Shown here one piece after another: positions 8,910-17,831 of a stretch of 51,389 bases of DNA. Under the pieces are notes generated by a model. It saw nothing but the letters and a program-made list of their open reading frames with translations. It ran no database searches and was not told the origin of the DNA. The position numbers were made by a program, and so were the translations under genes. Each line of letters opens with the position of its first letter. Position 1 is the stretch's first letter. The DNA is from Saprospiraceae bacterium (lineage in GTDB: Bacteria > Bacteroidota > Bacteroidia > Chitinophagales > Saprospiraceae), in NCBI GenBank assembly GCA_028279185.1, contig JANQSS010000035.1:1-51389 (forward strand), in the 5' to 3' direction.

Positions 8910-9335
8910 ATGAGCTATGAAATAAAAACCCAGTTAAATGATGGAGATGTAATAACCTTCTTAAATTCAGTCGAAAATGAGCAGCGGCGTGAAGATGCAT
9001 TTCGACTTCTGGACATTATGAGTGAATGCACGGGTGAGTCTCCAAAAATGTGGGGCAAGAGTATCATAGGCTTTGGGTCCTATCATTATAAATACGCAAG
9101 TGGTCAAGAGGGCGATTGGATGGCTGCCGGATTTAGTCCACGAAAAAAAGCAATGACGCTTTATATTATGGCGGGATTTCCAAAATTTGAAGAACAGCTT
9201 TCCAAACTAGGCAAACATACGCACGGTAAGTCTTGCCTCTATGTAAAGTCATTAGACGATGTCGATGAAAATATACTGCGTCAAATCATAACTATATCAT
9301 ACAACCATACTATTAAAACACAAAGAGGGTGCTAA
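8910..9335 (+). CDS. DUF1801 domain protein
   Basis: 141 residues. The DUF1801 (YdhG-like) fold is shown by RREDAFRLLDIMSECTG, then KMWGKSIIGFGSYHYKYASG, then FSPRKKAMTLYIM and the C-terminal GKSCLYVKSLDDVDENIL. The family is small, cytosolic and of unknown biochemical function. It starts 14 nt after the aminotransferase stop and is probably cotranscribed, but its family occurs in many unrelated contexts, so a role in glycan synthesis is not implied. Confidence 0.88.
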   Translation: MSYEIKTQLNDGDVITFLNSVENEQRREDAFRLLDIMSECTGESPKMWGKSIIGFGSYHYKYASGQEGDWMAAGFSPRKKAMTLYIMAGFPKFEEQLSKLGKHTHGKSCLYVKSLDDVDENILRQIITISYNHTIKTQRGC

Positions 9336-9361
9336 GCGCTAAAATATATTTTACATCACAA

Positions 9362-10402
9362 TCACCTCTCTTTTTCATAATAGAGTTTATAATATTTTCT
9401 ACCATTTGAATCCACTCCACGCTCGATCATGTCTCGGTTCCCATGAATATAGATATGAAAGTTTTTATCCAATTTTAATACAGATTTGAAGAATCTACTT
9501 TGCTTTTGAACGGCTTGCGGAGACACATCAAATGCCTCACTAAGAGGGATACCTCGCGCTTCTGCATACGAAGACTTGTAGTCTAAAAAGGCATTCGCCA
9601 ATTCTTCCTTAGGAAACATGTGGTTTGCATAATCTTCATCACTGAAGACTTCGGAAGTTGAGAAAAAGGCCTGAGATCGATTCATTATTGCCGCTTCTTC
9701 CATCTTATCTGTTTCGTGTATTGGCTGCATATGCTCGTGCACAAACGATTGTGTCAATTCAATGTAATTCTTCGTATTCACATAATCATTATTCTTAATC
9801 TTAGCATGAAAAATATTATTTAACCAAAAAGAAGCTTCATACCTATTTGTTCGATCAGTGATAAGCACCTTATATCCTTCGTCACGATCCGTATTTAAAA
9901 TAAGACATGCTTTGTCCACTTTGCCCAATGAAACTCCTTCCTCCCGTATTATTGCAAATGGCTGTTGTTCATAGTCCACTTGTAGAAATGTATCTTTGGA
10001 TTCCGACTTAATTATTCCAATTCCAGATAATAGTTCGTCGTCAATTACTATATCGTCGAATTCAAATATGAACAAATCGCCAGGTTTAATATTTGGATGC
10101 ACACTTTTAGCGTCAATGTACCTCGTTATATCAACTGAAAATGAGTAAAATGGTGTGATCTTATCAAAACGAGAATTCACCAAATTATATATTGTATTAC
10201 TCTTTGAGTTCTCTTTAATAGAATTGAGTCCATAAAAAATGGGTTCCTTAAATGCATGAAAGAAATATTGATTAAGGTCCGCTTCAAGCCTATCATCCAA
10301 TTTACTTATTGTACTTGTTGACAAAGTCGTTTTATCAACATCACTATTTCCCAAGCGATGAACGATTAACTTGTTTAATTTTACATTTGAATAGTTAAGC
10401 AT
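9362..10402 (-). CDS. 37-kDa nucleoid-associated protein (NdpA/YejK family)
   Basis: 346 residues that match the NA37/NdpA family over the full length: N-terminal NVKLNKLIVHRLGN, a middle strand-rich DNA-binding-like region (DLFIFEFDDIVIDDELLSGIGIIKSE), DKACLILNT, and a C-terminal FKSVLKLDKNFHIYIHGN segment. The E. coli member is nucleoid associated; homologues also occur in accessory islands. It lies 27 nt downstream of the shikimate kinase gene's stop on the same strand. A box TAAATTTC, one mismatch from the -7 consensus, ends 5 nt before the ATG, with a TTG 20 nt further up, so it may have its own promoter. Confidence 0.85.
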   Translation of the reverse strand: MLNYSNVKLNKLIVHRLGNSDVDKTTLSTSTISKLDDRLEADLNQYFFHAFKEPIFYGLNSIKENSKSNTIYNLVNSRFDKITPFYSFSVDITRYIDAKSVHPNIKPGDLFIFEFDDIVIDDELLSGIGIIKSESKDTFLQVDYEQQPFAIIREEGVSLGKVDKACLILNTDRDEGYKVLITDRTNRYEASFWLNNIFHAKIKNNDYVNTKNYIELTQSFVHEHMQPIHETDKMEEAAIMNRSQAFFSTSEVFSDEDYANHMFPKEELANAFLDYKSSYAEARGIPLSEAFDVSPQAVQKQSRFFKSVLKLDKNFHIYIHGNRDMIERGVDSNGRKYYKLYYEKER

Positions 10403-10429
10403 GCTAAGAAATTTAATTTAGTTAAAAAG

Positions 10430-10945
10430 TCAGTTCAACGATTCTATTCTATACTGATCGATCATGAAAATCAATTCTCTTACAGTTTCTTGTATAGTCC
10501 GATTAGTTGAAACAGTGAAATCAGCCTGATCATATATTGATTTTCTTTTTTTATACCTTCCTACAAATAGCTCTTTAGTCGGAGCGAGTGGCCTGGATAC
10601 ATCTTTTGCTTCATTAACTCGTTGCCACATCATATCCAACGGACTAAACAACTGAATCACAATACCGCTCCTTTTCATATCCTTGACATCGAAGGCCTTC
10701 ACCGGAAACCCACCTCCAGTCGCAATAATTTGATGTTTGGTTTGCGTCAGTTGTAAGCCCACTTGACGCTCCAGAATTCTAAAATAGGGCTCACTATGTT
10801 TCATTATAATATCAGAAGCCGAGAGGCTCATCTTCTCAGCGATCAACTTATCCGTATCCACGAAGGTTCGTCCCAATTCATCCGCGAGTCTTGCCCCCAC
10901 GGTGGATTTTCCGGCACCCATATATCCGATTAACCAGACGTTCAT
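10430..10945 (-). CDS. aroK: Shikimate kinase
   Basis: 171 residues, the normal size. It phosphorylates shikimate at O3 in chorismate synthesis. The Walker A motif is GYMGAGKST (residues 7-15), substrate-site Asp residues occur in FVDTDKLI (about 29-36), the shikimate-binding Gly run is ATGGGFPV and the lid region has SRPLAP. Transcription is divergent from the DUF1573-yajC-ybbR operon across 110 nt and runs into the nucleoid-associated gene 27 nt downstream. No other aro genes are in the window. Confidence 0.95.
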   Translation of the reverse strand: MNVWLIGYMGAGKSTVGARLADELGRTFVDTDKLIAEKMSLSASDIIMKHSEPYFRILERQVGLQLTQTKHQIIATGGGFPVKAFDVKDMKRSGIVIQLFSPLDMMWQRVNEAKDVSRPLAPTKELFVGRYKKRKSIYDQADFTVSTNRTIQETVRELIFMIDQYRIESLN

Positions 10946-11042
10946 GCCACTAATGTACTGTCTACCATCGAGCTTATTCTGAAGTTTGACGATCTGATCT
11001 ATCCTTTGGGCGACTGAGCGACTTAATTCGTTAAGAGTTCAG

Positions 11043-11050
11043 TACTTTTG
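11043..11050 (+). promoter_or_regulatory. -7 box TACTTTTG for the DUF1573-yajC-ybbR operon
   Basis: TACTTTTG is an exact match to TAnnTTTG. It ends 5 nt (CCGCC) before the ATG at 11056, so the operon mRNA is predicted to start at or beside its start codon. No clear TTG is seen 17-23 nt upstream. Confidence 0.45.
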
Positions 11051-11055
11051 CCGCC

Positions 11056-11532
11056 ATGAATCGGCCCTTGATTTATTTTTTTTGCATTTGCCTTTCAACC
11101 TTGTTGGCCTGCGCGAATGATGGACCTGAACTAAAAACGGTCAAGACATCAAAATTGGATGAATTTGTTCGCAACCCCATACAGATGGGTACACCAGTTG
11201 ATTCTTCGCTTGCTGCGCAGTTTTCATTTGATCAGACCATACATGAATTTGAGGAGGTGCAAGAAGGTGAAGTCGTTACGCACGTATTCAAATTCACGAA
11301 TGTTGGACAAAGTCCATTACTGATTAGTGAAGCTCGATCTACTTGTGGCTGTACCGTCCCAGAGTGGCCAAAAGACCCAATTGATGTGAATGAATCGGGC
11401 GAAATCAAAGTGCGATTTAAAACAGCTGGAAAGCCTGGATTTCAGGATAAACCTATATCTATTTATGCAAATACATTACCTGGAAAGACTGTTGTTCGAT
11501 TGAGAGGCAATGTAAAAGGAGAAAAAAAATAA
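11056..11532 (+). CDS. DUF1573 domain lipoprotein
   Basis: 158 residues with a lipoprotein signal: hydrophobic segment and lipobox LLAC, lipidated Cys at 19. The DUF1573 domain covers residues 55-155, with the hallmark FDQTIHEFEEVQEGE, FTNVGQSPLLI and the conserved STCGCTVPEW motif. The domain is Ig-like and common in Bacteroidota envelopes; its biochemical role is unknown. It is the first gene of a tight operon with yajC (2-nt spacer) and ybbR, an order widely kept in the phylum. Confidence 0.92.
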   Translation: MNRPLIYFFCICLSTLLACANDGPELKTVKTSKLDEFVRNPIQMGTPVDSSLAAQFSFDQTIHEFEEVQEGEVVTHVFKFTNVGQSPLLISEARSTCGCTVPEWPKDPIDVNESGEIKVRFKTAGKPGFQDKPISIYANTLPGKTVVRLRGNVKGEKK

Positions 11533-11534
11533 CT

Positions 11535-11852
11535 ATGCCATTACTAATTTTTTTACAAGGAGACTTTGGATCGGTATTCGGTGGTATGTGGCCAATATTA
11601 GCCATGTTTGTCGTGATCTACTTTTTCATGATAAGACCACAAGCCAAAAAAACAAAGGAGCAAAATAAATTCGTTGCGTCGATGGAAAAAGGAGACGAAG
11701 TTGTGACTTCGAGTGGCATTATCGGTAGAATTAGCAAAATTGAGGATAATATCGTACACCTTCAGGTGGATTCAAAGTCTTACATAAAAATTTTGCGTTC
11801 GAATATATCGAAGGAATTAACAGCAGCGATTCAATCTAAGAAAGAAGAATAA
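11535..11852 (+). CDS. yajC: Preprotein translocase accessory subunit YajC
   Basis: 105 residues. One N-terminal membrane helix (WPILAMFVVIYFFMI) is followed by the diagnostic RPQAKKTKEQNKF and a cytosolic domain with GDEVVTSSGIIGRI and a strand pair (DNIVHLQV). YajC associates with SecDF and the SecYEG channel. Its ATG is 2 nt after the DUF1573 stop, and ybbR follows after 24 nt. Confidence 0.96.
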   Translation: MPLLIFLQGDFGSVFGGMWPILAMFVVIYFFMIRPQAKKTKEQNKFVASMEKGDEVVTSSGIIGRISKIEDNIVHLQVDSKSYIKILRSNISKELTAAIQSKKEE

Positions 11853-11876
11853 TACAATATTTAATAGGCGCAAAGT

Positions 11877-12794
11877 ATGACGAAAGACAGGTTAGCACTC
11901 GGACTTAGCTTGTTTATTGCGCTTTTGCTTTGGATTCCTCAGAAACTCACAAAATCATATCGTCACGATCTTCTACTAAAAATAAGCCTGGATCCACCCA
12001 GCAATAGACAGGTGTCTGGTAAAGCAGTTGCGCTTGTCCCGCTCGAGTTGACTGGCTCGGGAAACAAACTCACGGGGATTAAAAGTGCAATCAAATTTGA
12101 CACCATTTATATCCCTTATTCGGGAAATGGATTAAACCCAGAAATAGATAATGCCACTCTCTTTTCCCATATTCGGCAGGTCTACAATATTCCTGATGCT
12201 GTCTCCCTAAAAACTGAAATAAATACGGTCAAATTTTTATTGGATAGCATCACAACGAAAGAAGTTTACATACTGGATGACCTGAACATTTCATACAAAA
12301 GTGGTTTCGGGCCGGTGGGTAACATCCAATTGACGCCGGATAGGTTACGCATAAGTGGTCCACATGAAATGTTAAATAGAATCGACACACTGCTCACCGC
12401 TCCGCAAACTTTGACTGCAGTCGATAAGAATATGACCGTGCAATTACAGATTGAAATTGATTCAAGCTGGAGAGGTGTCCAAGTCGGGCAAAAATTTGTT
12501 CAAGCTAAAATTGAAGTTGACGAAATGGCTGAAAAAGAGATCATCATTTCGCTGAATGACTATAAGAATGACGATAAAGTCTGGAAATTATTTCCTGATA
12601 AGGTCCTGGTAAAAGTCTCCCTTCCATTGAGCAAATACTCCAGCTTGAGCTCAGAAAATATACACCTGGAACTCATAGATATTGGTGATCAGGCAGCAGC
12701 TGTTGAAGTGCGTAATCTCCCTCATGACGTCAGATTAATAAACTACTCTCCAAAAATAATTCGATACTTTGTGCAGCGATCGGATACGCTATAG
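11877..12794 (+). CDS. YbbR-like domain protein
   Basis: 305 residues: an N-terminal membrane anchor (LALGLSLFIALLLWIPQ), then repeated YbbR-like beta domains facing the periplasm (one around VKFLLDSITTKEVYILDDL, with PDRLRISGP near 160). In Firmicutes the family member CdaR regulates a diadenylate cyclase; here no cyclase gene is nearby and the role is unknown. It closes the DUF1573-yajC-ybbR operon. In many Bacteroidota coaE follows directly; here the next gene is a giant secreted protein 52 nt downstream. Confidence 0.85.
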   Translation: MTKDRLALGLSLFIALLLWIPQKLTKSYRHDLLLKISLDPPSNRQVSGKAVALVPLELTGSGNKLTGIKSAIKFDTIYIPYSGNGLNPEIDNATLFSHIRQVYNIPDAVSLKTEINTVKFLLDSITTKEVYILDDLNISYKSGFGPVGNIQLTPDRLRISGPHEMLNRIDTLLTAPQTLTAVDKNMTVQLQIEIDSSWRGVQVGQKFVQAKIEVDEMAEKEIIISLNDYKNDDKVWKLFPDKVLVKVSLPLSKYSSLSSENIHLELIDIGDQAAAVEVRNLPHDVRLINYSPKIIRYFVQRSDTL

Positions 12795-12846
12795 GCATCA
12801 TTGTTACATCCGTTCTTCTTTATCTATTGTCATAAACACTGCACAC

Positions 12847-15800
12847 ATGCCAATACAATCGTGGATTAAATACCTGCTTTTGTTTTCCATCATTCACGTT
12901 AAAATTTGTTTTGGAGAAGGAACTCGTCAAGTTGCTCCGAATGCCTCCATTAGTATCAACGGTAATCCCACGCATGATATAGCAGCCCTATTGATCGATC
13001 ATGATGCCTACAATAATTTCGCCACTTACAATAATGTAGACCCAAACAGTCGACTCTACATACATATAAAGGATCCGACAACGGAAAGTATTTATATGGG
13101 CTTCAGTGTCGGGCATGTGAACGCGAATGCCCCAAATGCCACCCCGCTTGCTTATTCTTATCGCATCAAGGATCCAAATGGAAATATTGTTTACGGCCCC
13201 ATATTCGTAAATCCAGGATCCGAAAATATAATGACACATCAAGAAGCCTTTAATGGCCCGGTACAAATTGTTGGCCCAGGCGGATACAATGCTATGCACG
13301 TTCAGCCTTCCGATCTCCAATCCGCCGGATGGATAAGTGAGGGCAATTTTTATATTGAATTCAACAATGAAACAAATGATAATGAAGTGCTAATCGACTA
13401 TTGGGATATTACCGTTTCATCCAATGTAGCCGGCACACCGCAAGCGCACGATGGAAGAATTTGGTCTTTTAATTGGGCCTTTTTTGCGTTAAATGATTAT
13501 GGGTTTCCACAGCGTCCATTCAATGGCGCATTTTACGTTTGTGCCCCCGATCCTGAAGATAATGATAAAGCATTCATAACAAAAATTGATTTTAATAATT
13601 CAGGGTTTCGACCAGCCGCCTTTAATGTAGCATTCAACAGTTTTGGTTCGATCAATTCTGGAAATGTAGCCATTGATCGAAGAAGTGTGGAATTGCAGAA
13701 TGCGACGCGATCTGAATATGCTATTTTTTTAAATGACCCGATTGACATTTGTGAAACCGCTATTCCAGGGGAATTAGAATTAATTGACATAGGAAGGTGC
13801 TCACCAGGCGAATATTGCATCCAATTCAGTGTTTCGAAAGAGGGTCTTGTTGAATTATTGCTTGACTTCGACGGTGGAGATAATATTTATACACCCGGCT
13901 CAGCCGATGTTTTTGTGTCCAGACAAGTAGCACAATCAGAAATAAATCTACCACTTTGCATGGAATGGAACGGGCTAGATGGACTGGGCAACCCAATTCC
14001 AGAATCCGTAAGTACGACCATTCCTGTTACGATATCCTTTGCTCAAGGAATTTATCATTTCCCGATTTATGATGCAGAGTATATGACAAATGGCTTTCAA
14101 ATAACCAAGGTGCGACCATCTGGCACCGTACCTCTACTTTATTATGACGATTCGCAGATCAGTCAATTATCAGGATCGGGAGAACCTCGCGTTCAACTCA
14201 CGGGCTGCGCCCTCCCCTGTCATAGATGGACAAATTTTGTTGATGGTGCGACTGCAGGTTTTGGTAATTTCCACACGATAAATTCATGGTGGTTTTCGCA
14301 GCAGCTAATAGAAGAAGAATTATTTTTAGTACCGGAAGCAATACTTTGCGCTATATCCGGAATCGACACAATTTGTGGGCAAGAGACAGATACATTATTT
14401 GCTTCGATGTCAAGCTCTCCATCAGGAACCAACTCACCAATCGTATTAAATCATAGCTGGTCAGGTCCGGGTATTACTGTACCCATTACTGACGATTTTA
14501 TAATTGTCGATCAAGGTGGACAGTATATATTTTCAGTTGAGTGGATAAACAACTTAGGCGACACATGCAGAACAAGTTGCGAGAAGTTTGTTATTGCTGA
14601 GGAAAATTGTTGCTCTCCTAGCCTGACTTGTTCTGAACAAGAAACTCTACTTAATTGCGATGATGATTTACCAATATCAGCTTCATCAATTGATGACTTA
14701 ATTAATTCAGGACTATTGTCCGTACAAGATCGTTCATGTGCAAATCTTAAATTTCAAGTAGATCTAATCGAACAGGGTGACGGCTGTCTTGGAAATCCAA
14801 AAGAATATATTTATGCCTACCATATATTCGATGACGCAAATAATAATGATGTTCCAGACAGCGATGAGTTATTCGTGTTATGCAATCATGTTTATTATTC
14901 CATTGACACCATAAAACCTACGATCGAATTCACCGGAAACCTCCAGGGATATTCCTCGGGAGACACAGTACAGATAGAGTGCAATGCTACGGATACGAAT
15001 TGGTCAGTCCCCATGCCAAGCATCGACGATGTCCTAACCAGCGAGTCTTGCGGAGGGATAGAAATTGCGATGCTTGATAGTTTGGTAGCAACCGGTAATT
15101 GTCTTTCCGACAATTTCATAAGACTATATAAGTGTATATGGGTAGTTACCGACGACTGCGGAAATAGCGATAACATTGTTTTATATATGCAACTCATTGA
15201 CAGCGAGGCTCCGACACTCAACGATTTTCCTCCCGATATAACATTGACATGTGCGCAAGAAATACCGGATCCCTTAAATCAGGCCTTCGACAATTGCGAT
15301 TGTGTGGAACTACAAACTACTATCGATACTATTTACTTTCAGTGTGCGGCTGACTATCAACTTAATCGAAAATATGAATATTCGGATCATTGCGGAAATA
15401 CAACGTATGCCAATCAGCTCATCACAATATTTGAAAATGAAACATTACATCTTGATATACCGGATGAATTAAATGTTAGTGAAATATCCGTAACATGCCA
15501 GAATGGAACAATACCCTTTGAAATTGCAGAATTGAACGAGCATTCAATAACTGCCACGTCGACTTGCGGAAGCGCCCGGGTCAATTTCCATTTCGAATTA
15601 ATTGAAGGGAGTAATTGTTCGGCCGGCTATTTGAATAAATATCGGCTAACATGGACGGTAACGGATGATTGTCAACGCGAATTAAGCCATCAATTGATTG
15701 TCAACTTGGTGGATGATATACCACCAACAATTGTCGAATATCCGGTGGCTGACTGCTCTGGGCATTTCAATCCGGATGATATTCAGGTTGAAGACAACTG

Positions 15801-17712
15801 CGGCATCAATCGTATCGTACATACGACTACACCACTGCCCACTACATGCACCAATATGACGATACTGCATCAATGGGAAATCATTGACTTTTGTGGCAAT
15901 AGCACATTTGGGCAATGGGTAGAATATGCTGGTGATGATAGCCCTCCTGAAATTTTAGTCCGCTCACCATATGACGATTTGGCTCGTGGTGATTTCTTAG
16001 AGTTGCCATGCACTGTATCCTTGTCCGATGTGCTCAATTCCAATTTTTTTATTGTGACAGATTCGTGCAGCGATGTTGAATTGTCAATTACATCTGACCA
16101 AATTGAAGAAACTAATTGCCAACTTAATCAATATGCTTTGTATGCCATCGTGGCAAGGGCGACAGATGTTTGTAACAATGAGTCGACATTTGAATTCTTT
16201 GTTCGCATCTTATTGCCGACTATCGAGAACATTTTACCTGATGAAGTTCAGAAAATAACGTGTACAGAAATTCAGGATGAATCTATAAAATTTACAGCTT
16301 GCGGTATTGATGCCGAATTGGAATTCGAATTACTAGATGTAACCTGCGAATCAAATCAAGCCTATCAGGCCTACATATTTACTACACCTTGCGGGCAGAC
16401 ATATCGGGATACCATATATTACGAAATACAAGACGATGAACCCCCAGTATTTAACGAATTACCTTCAACTATATGTTCAACCGATGACTTGCCTATAGCG
16501 TTGGCCTGGGATGCTTGTCAATCAGAATATGTACCGGTTGCAGTTCGAGAAAGACAAATTGAAGCTTGCGGCCAATTATTTTTTGATATTCTCACATTCT
16601 ATGCAATGGATAAATGTGGGAACGAATCCAGCCATGACGTCCTCATTATTCCACCCTCGATTGAGGAAAACCTAAAAGTCTACTATGGTGACATTCTTTT
16701 AGAACAAACAAATGGTGAATGGCCACAGTTGTCGATGTCATGCTTAGATAAACTTGACGAGTCTTTATTTCGAATTGAACCAATCTGCGCTGGAGTTAAA
16801 TTAAACTATAACATAAACTCAGCATTCATAAATTGTTATCAATCTGATATTTATAAACAGGATTATATTGACATACAATTATCAACTGCATGTGGCATCA
16901 TAAAAGAAGTGGAGCTAATAGTCAATCGAATCGATCAACATCCACCAGTATTCTACACCTTGCCCGCCAATGTTTCAATTGGCTGTAACGATAGCATTTC
17001 ATTTCCATTCATAGAAGCTTGGGATGACTGCTCCGAAGTGACGATTTCCAGGGAAGAAATTGTCGTTGTAAGTCTTCCTGGCAAATCTGAATATTTACAG
17101 CGTTGGTCAGCGGCAGATGCCTGTGGGAATTCAACGATTCACGAACGCCATGTTACGCAATTCGAAGCACCGGAATGCGCTATTTCTTCCCCAGATGATA
17201 TAGTATGCGGTGAATGGATTCGAATTCAATCTGATGTCTTGAGCATGGCGCCGCCGCTAACCTATGCATGGGAATTAGTCCAAGGTGAATGTGAGTTAAT
17301 AAGACACACGGCGCATGACGCTTATTTAGATATCCAATTGCTTTCTGCAATTGCCCAAGTTTCGCTTACTGTGACAGATTTTTATGGATGCTCTAGCACA
17401 TGTACAATTGATCTCAATTGCGACTATAAACCAAATGATAGTACTCCATCACTTAAAAAGGCAAAAATTGCGCAAGGCACATCAATTATTTATCCTAATC
17501 CAGCACAAAACACAGTCAATATACAAGCAGGTGAAGCCGACATTCGAAGTATACTTCTTATGAACCGAATCGGTCAAATGCAAAAAGTACAATTGACAGC
17601 CATGCGCCATAGCTCCCAAATGGATATCTCCAGCATTCCGGCAGGAGTCTACTTTTTGCAAATCGAGCTAGTTAATGGAACCGTCGAAAAGCACAAGCTG
17701 CTAAAATATTAA
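12847..17712 (+). CDS. Giant T9SS-exported Cys-rich repeat protein (adhesin-like)
   Basis: I start at the ATG at 12847 because it gives a signal peptide (WIKYLLLFSIIHVKICFGEG); the open frame extends back into ybbR. Result: 1621 residues. Residues 24-330 form an N-terminal beta-rich domain, and an Ig/PKD-like segment lies near 500-590. From about 590 to 1440 is a series of roughly 80-150-residue beta modules, each with paired cysteines and a closing D-x-C-G-N-like motif; seven are seen near residues 768, 846, 938, 1014, 1106, 1254 and 1423. A T9SS type A sorting domain closes the protein (IIYPNPAQNTVNI to VEKHKLLKY). Expected fate: export by T9SS and attachment to or release from the cell surface. 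Function is probably adhesive, by architecture only. Confidence 0.88.
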   Translation: MPIQSWIKYLLLFSIIHVKICFGEGTRQVAPNASISINGNPTHDIAALLIDHDAYNNFATYNNVDPNSRLYIHIKDPTTESIYMGFSVGHVNANAPNATPLAYSYRIKDPNGNIVYGPIFVNPGSENIMTHQEAFNGPVQIVGPGGYNAMHVQPSDLQSAGWISEGNFYIEFNNETNDNEVLIDYWDITVSSNVAGTPQAHDGRIWSFNWAFFALNDYGFPQRPFNGAFYVCAPDPEDNDKAFITKIDFNNSGFRPAAFNVAFNSFGSINSGNVAIDRRSVELQNATRSEYAIFLNDPIDICETAIPGELELIDIGRCSPGEYCIQFSVSKEGLVELLLDFDGGDNIYTPGSADVFVSRQVAQSEINLPLCMEWNGLDGLGNPIPESVSTTIPVTISFAQGIYHFPIYDAEYMTNGFQITKVRPSGTVPLLYYDDSQISQLSGSGEPRVQLTGCALPCHRWTNFVDGATAGFGNFHTINSWWFSQQLIEEELFLVPEAILCAISGIDTICGQETDTLFASMSSSPSGTNSPIVLNHSWSGPGITVPITDDFIIVDQGGQYIFSVEWINNLGDTCRTSCEKFVIAEENCCSPSLTCSEQETLLNCDDDLPISASSIDDLINSGLLSVQDRSCANLKFQVDLIEQGDGCLGNPKEYIYAYHIFDDANNNDVPDSDELFVLCNHVYYSIDTIKPTIEFTGNLQGYSSGDTVQIECNATDTNWSVPMPSIDDVLTSESCGGIEIAMLDSLVATGNCLSDNFIRLYKCIWVVTDDCGNSDNIVLYMQLIDSEAPTLNDFPPDITLTCAQEIPDPLNQAFDNCDCVELQTTIDTIYFQCAADYQLNRKYEYSDHCGNTTYANQLITIFENETLHLDIPDELNVSEISVTCQNGTIPFEIAELNEHSITATSTCGSARVNFHFELIEGSNCSAGYLNKYRLTWTVTDDCQRELSHQLIVNLVDDIPPTIVEYPVADCSGHFNPDDIQVEDNCGINRIVHTTTPLPTTCTNMTILHQWEIIDFCGNSTFGQWVEYAGDDSPPEILVRSPYDDLARGDFLELPCTVSLSDVLNSNFFIVTDSCSDVELSITSDQIEETNCQLNQYALYAIVARATDVCNNESTFEFFVRILLPTIENILPDEVQKITCTEIQDESIKFTACGIDAELEFELLDVTCESNQAYQAYIFTTPCGQTYRDTIYYEIQDDEPPVFNELPSTICSTDDLPIALAWDACQSEYVPVAVRERQIEACGQLFFDILTFYAMDKCGNESSHDVLIIPPSIEENLKVYYGDILLEQTNGEWPQLSMSCLDKLDESLFRIEPICAGVKLNYNINSAFINCYQSDIYKQDYIDIQLSTACGIIKEVELIVNRIDQHPPVFYTLPANVSIGCNDSISFPFIEAWDDCSEVTISREEIVVVSLPGKSEYLQRWSAADACGNSTIHERHVTQFEAPECAISSPDDIVCGEWIRIQSDVLSMAPPLTYAWELVQGECELIRHTAHDAYLDIQLLSAIAQVSLTVTDFYGCSSTCTIDLNCDYKPNDSTPSLKKAKIAQGTSIIYPNPAQNTVNIQAGEADIRSILLMNRIGQMQKVQLTAMRHSSQMDISSIPAGVYFLQIELVNGTVEKHKLLKY

Positions 17713-17831
17713 TTGATTAACGCAGCGTACAGTATTGCGGAGTTTCATAAGTCCGAGTCTGACACCATTACGAAAGTAGGCGCTTTATATTTCTAATCAC
17801 TTTGTACATTCGCAATACAAACCAGTCCAAA

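Noticed and set aside
12769-12846. Upstream extension of the giant secreted protein into ybbR
   Set aside because: The extra 26 residues would precede a normal signal peptide and overlap the ybbR coding end; the ATG at 12847 is the better start.
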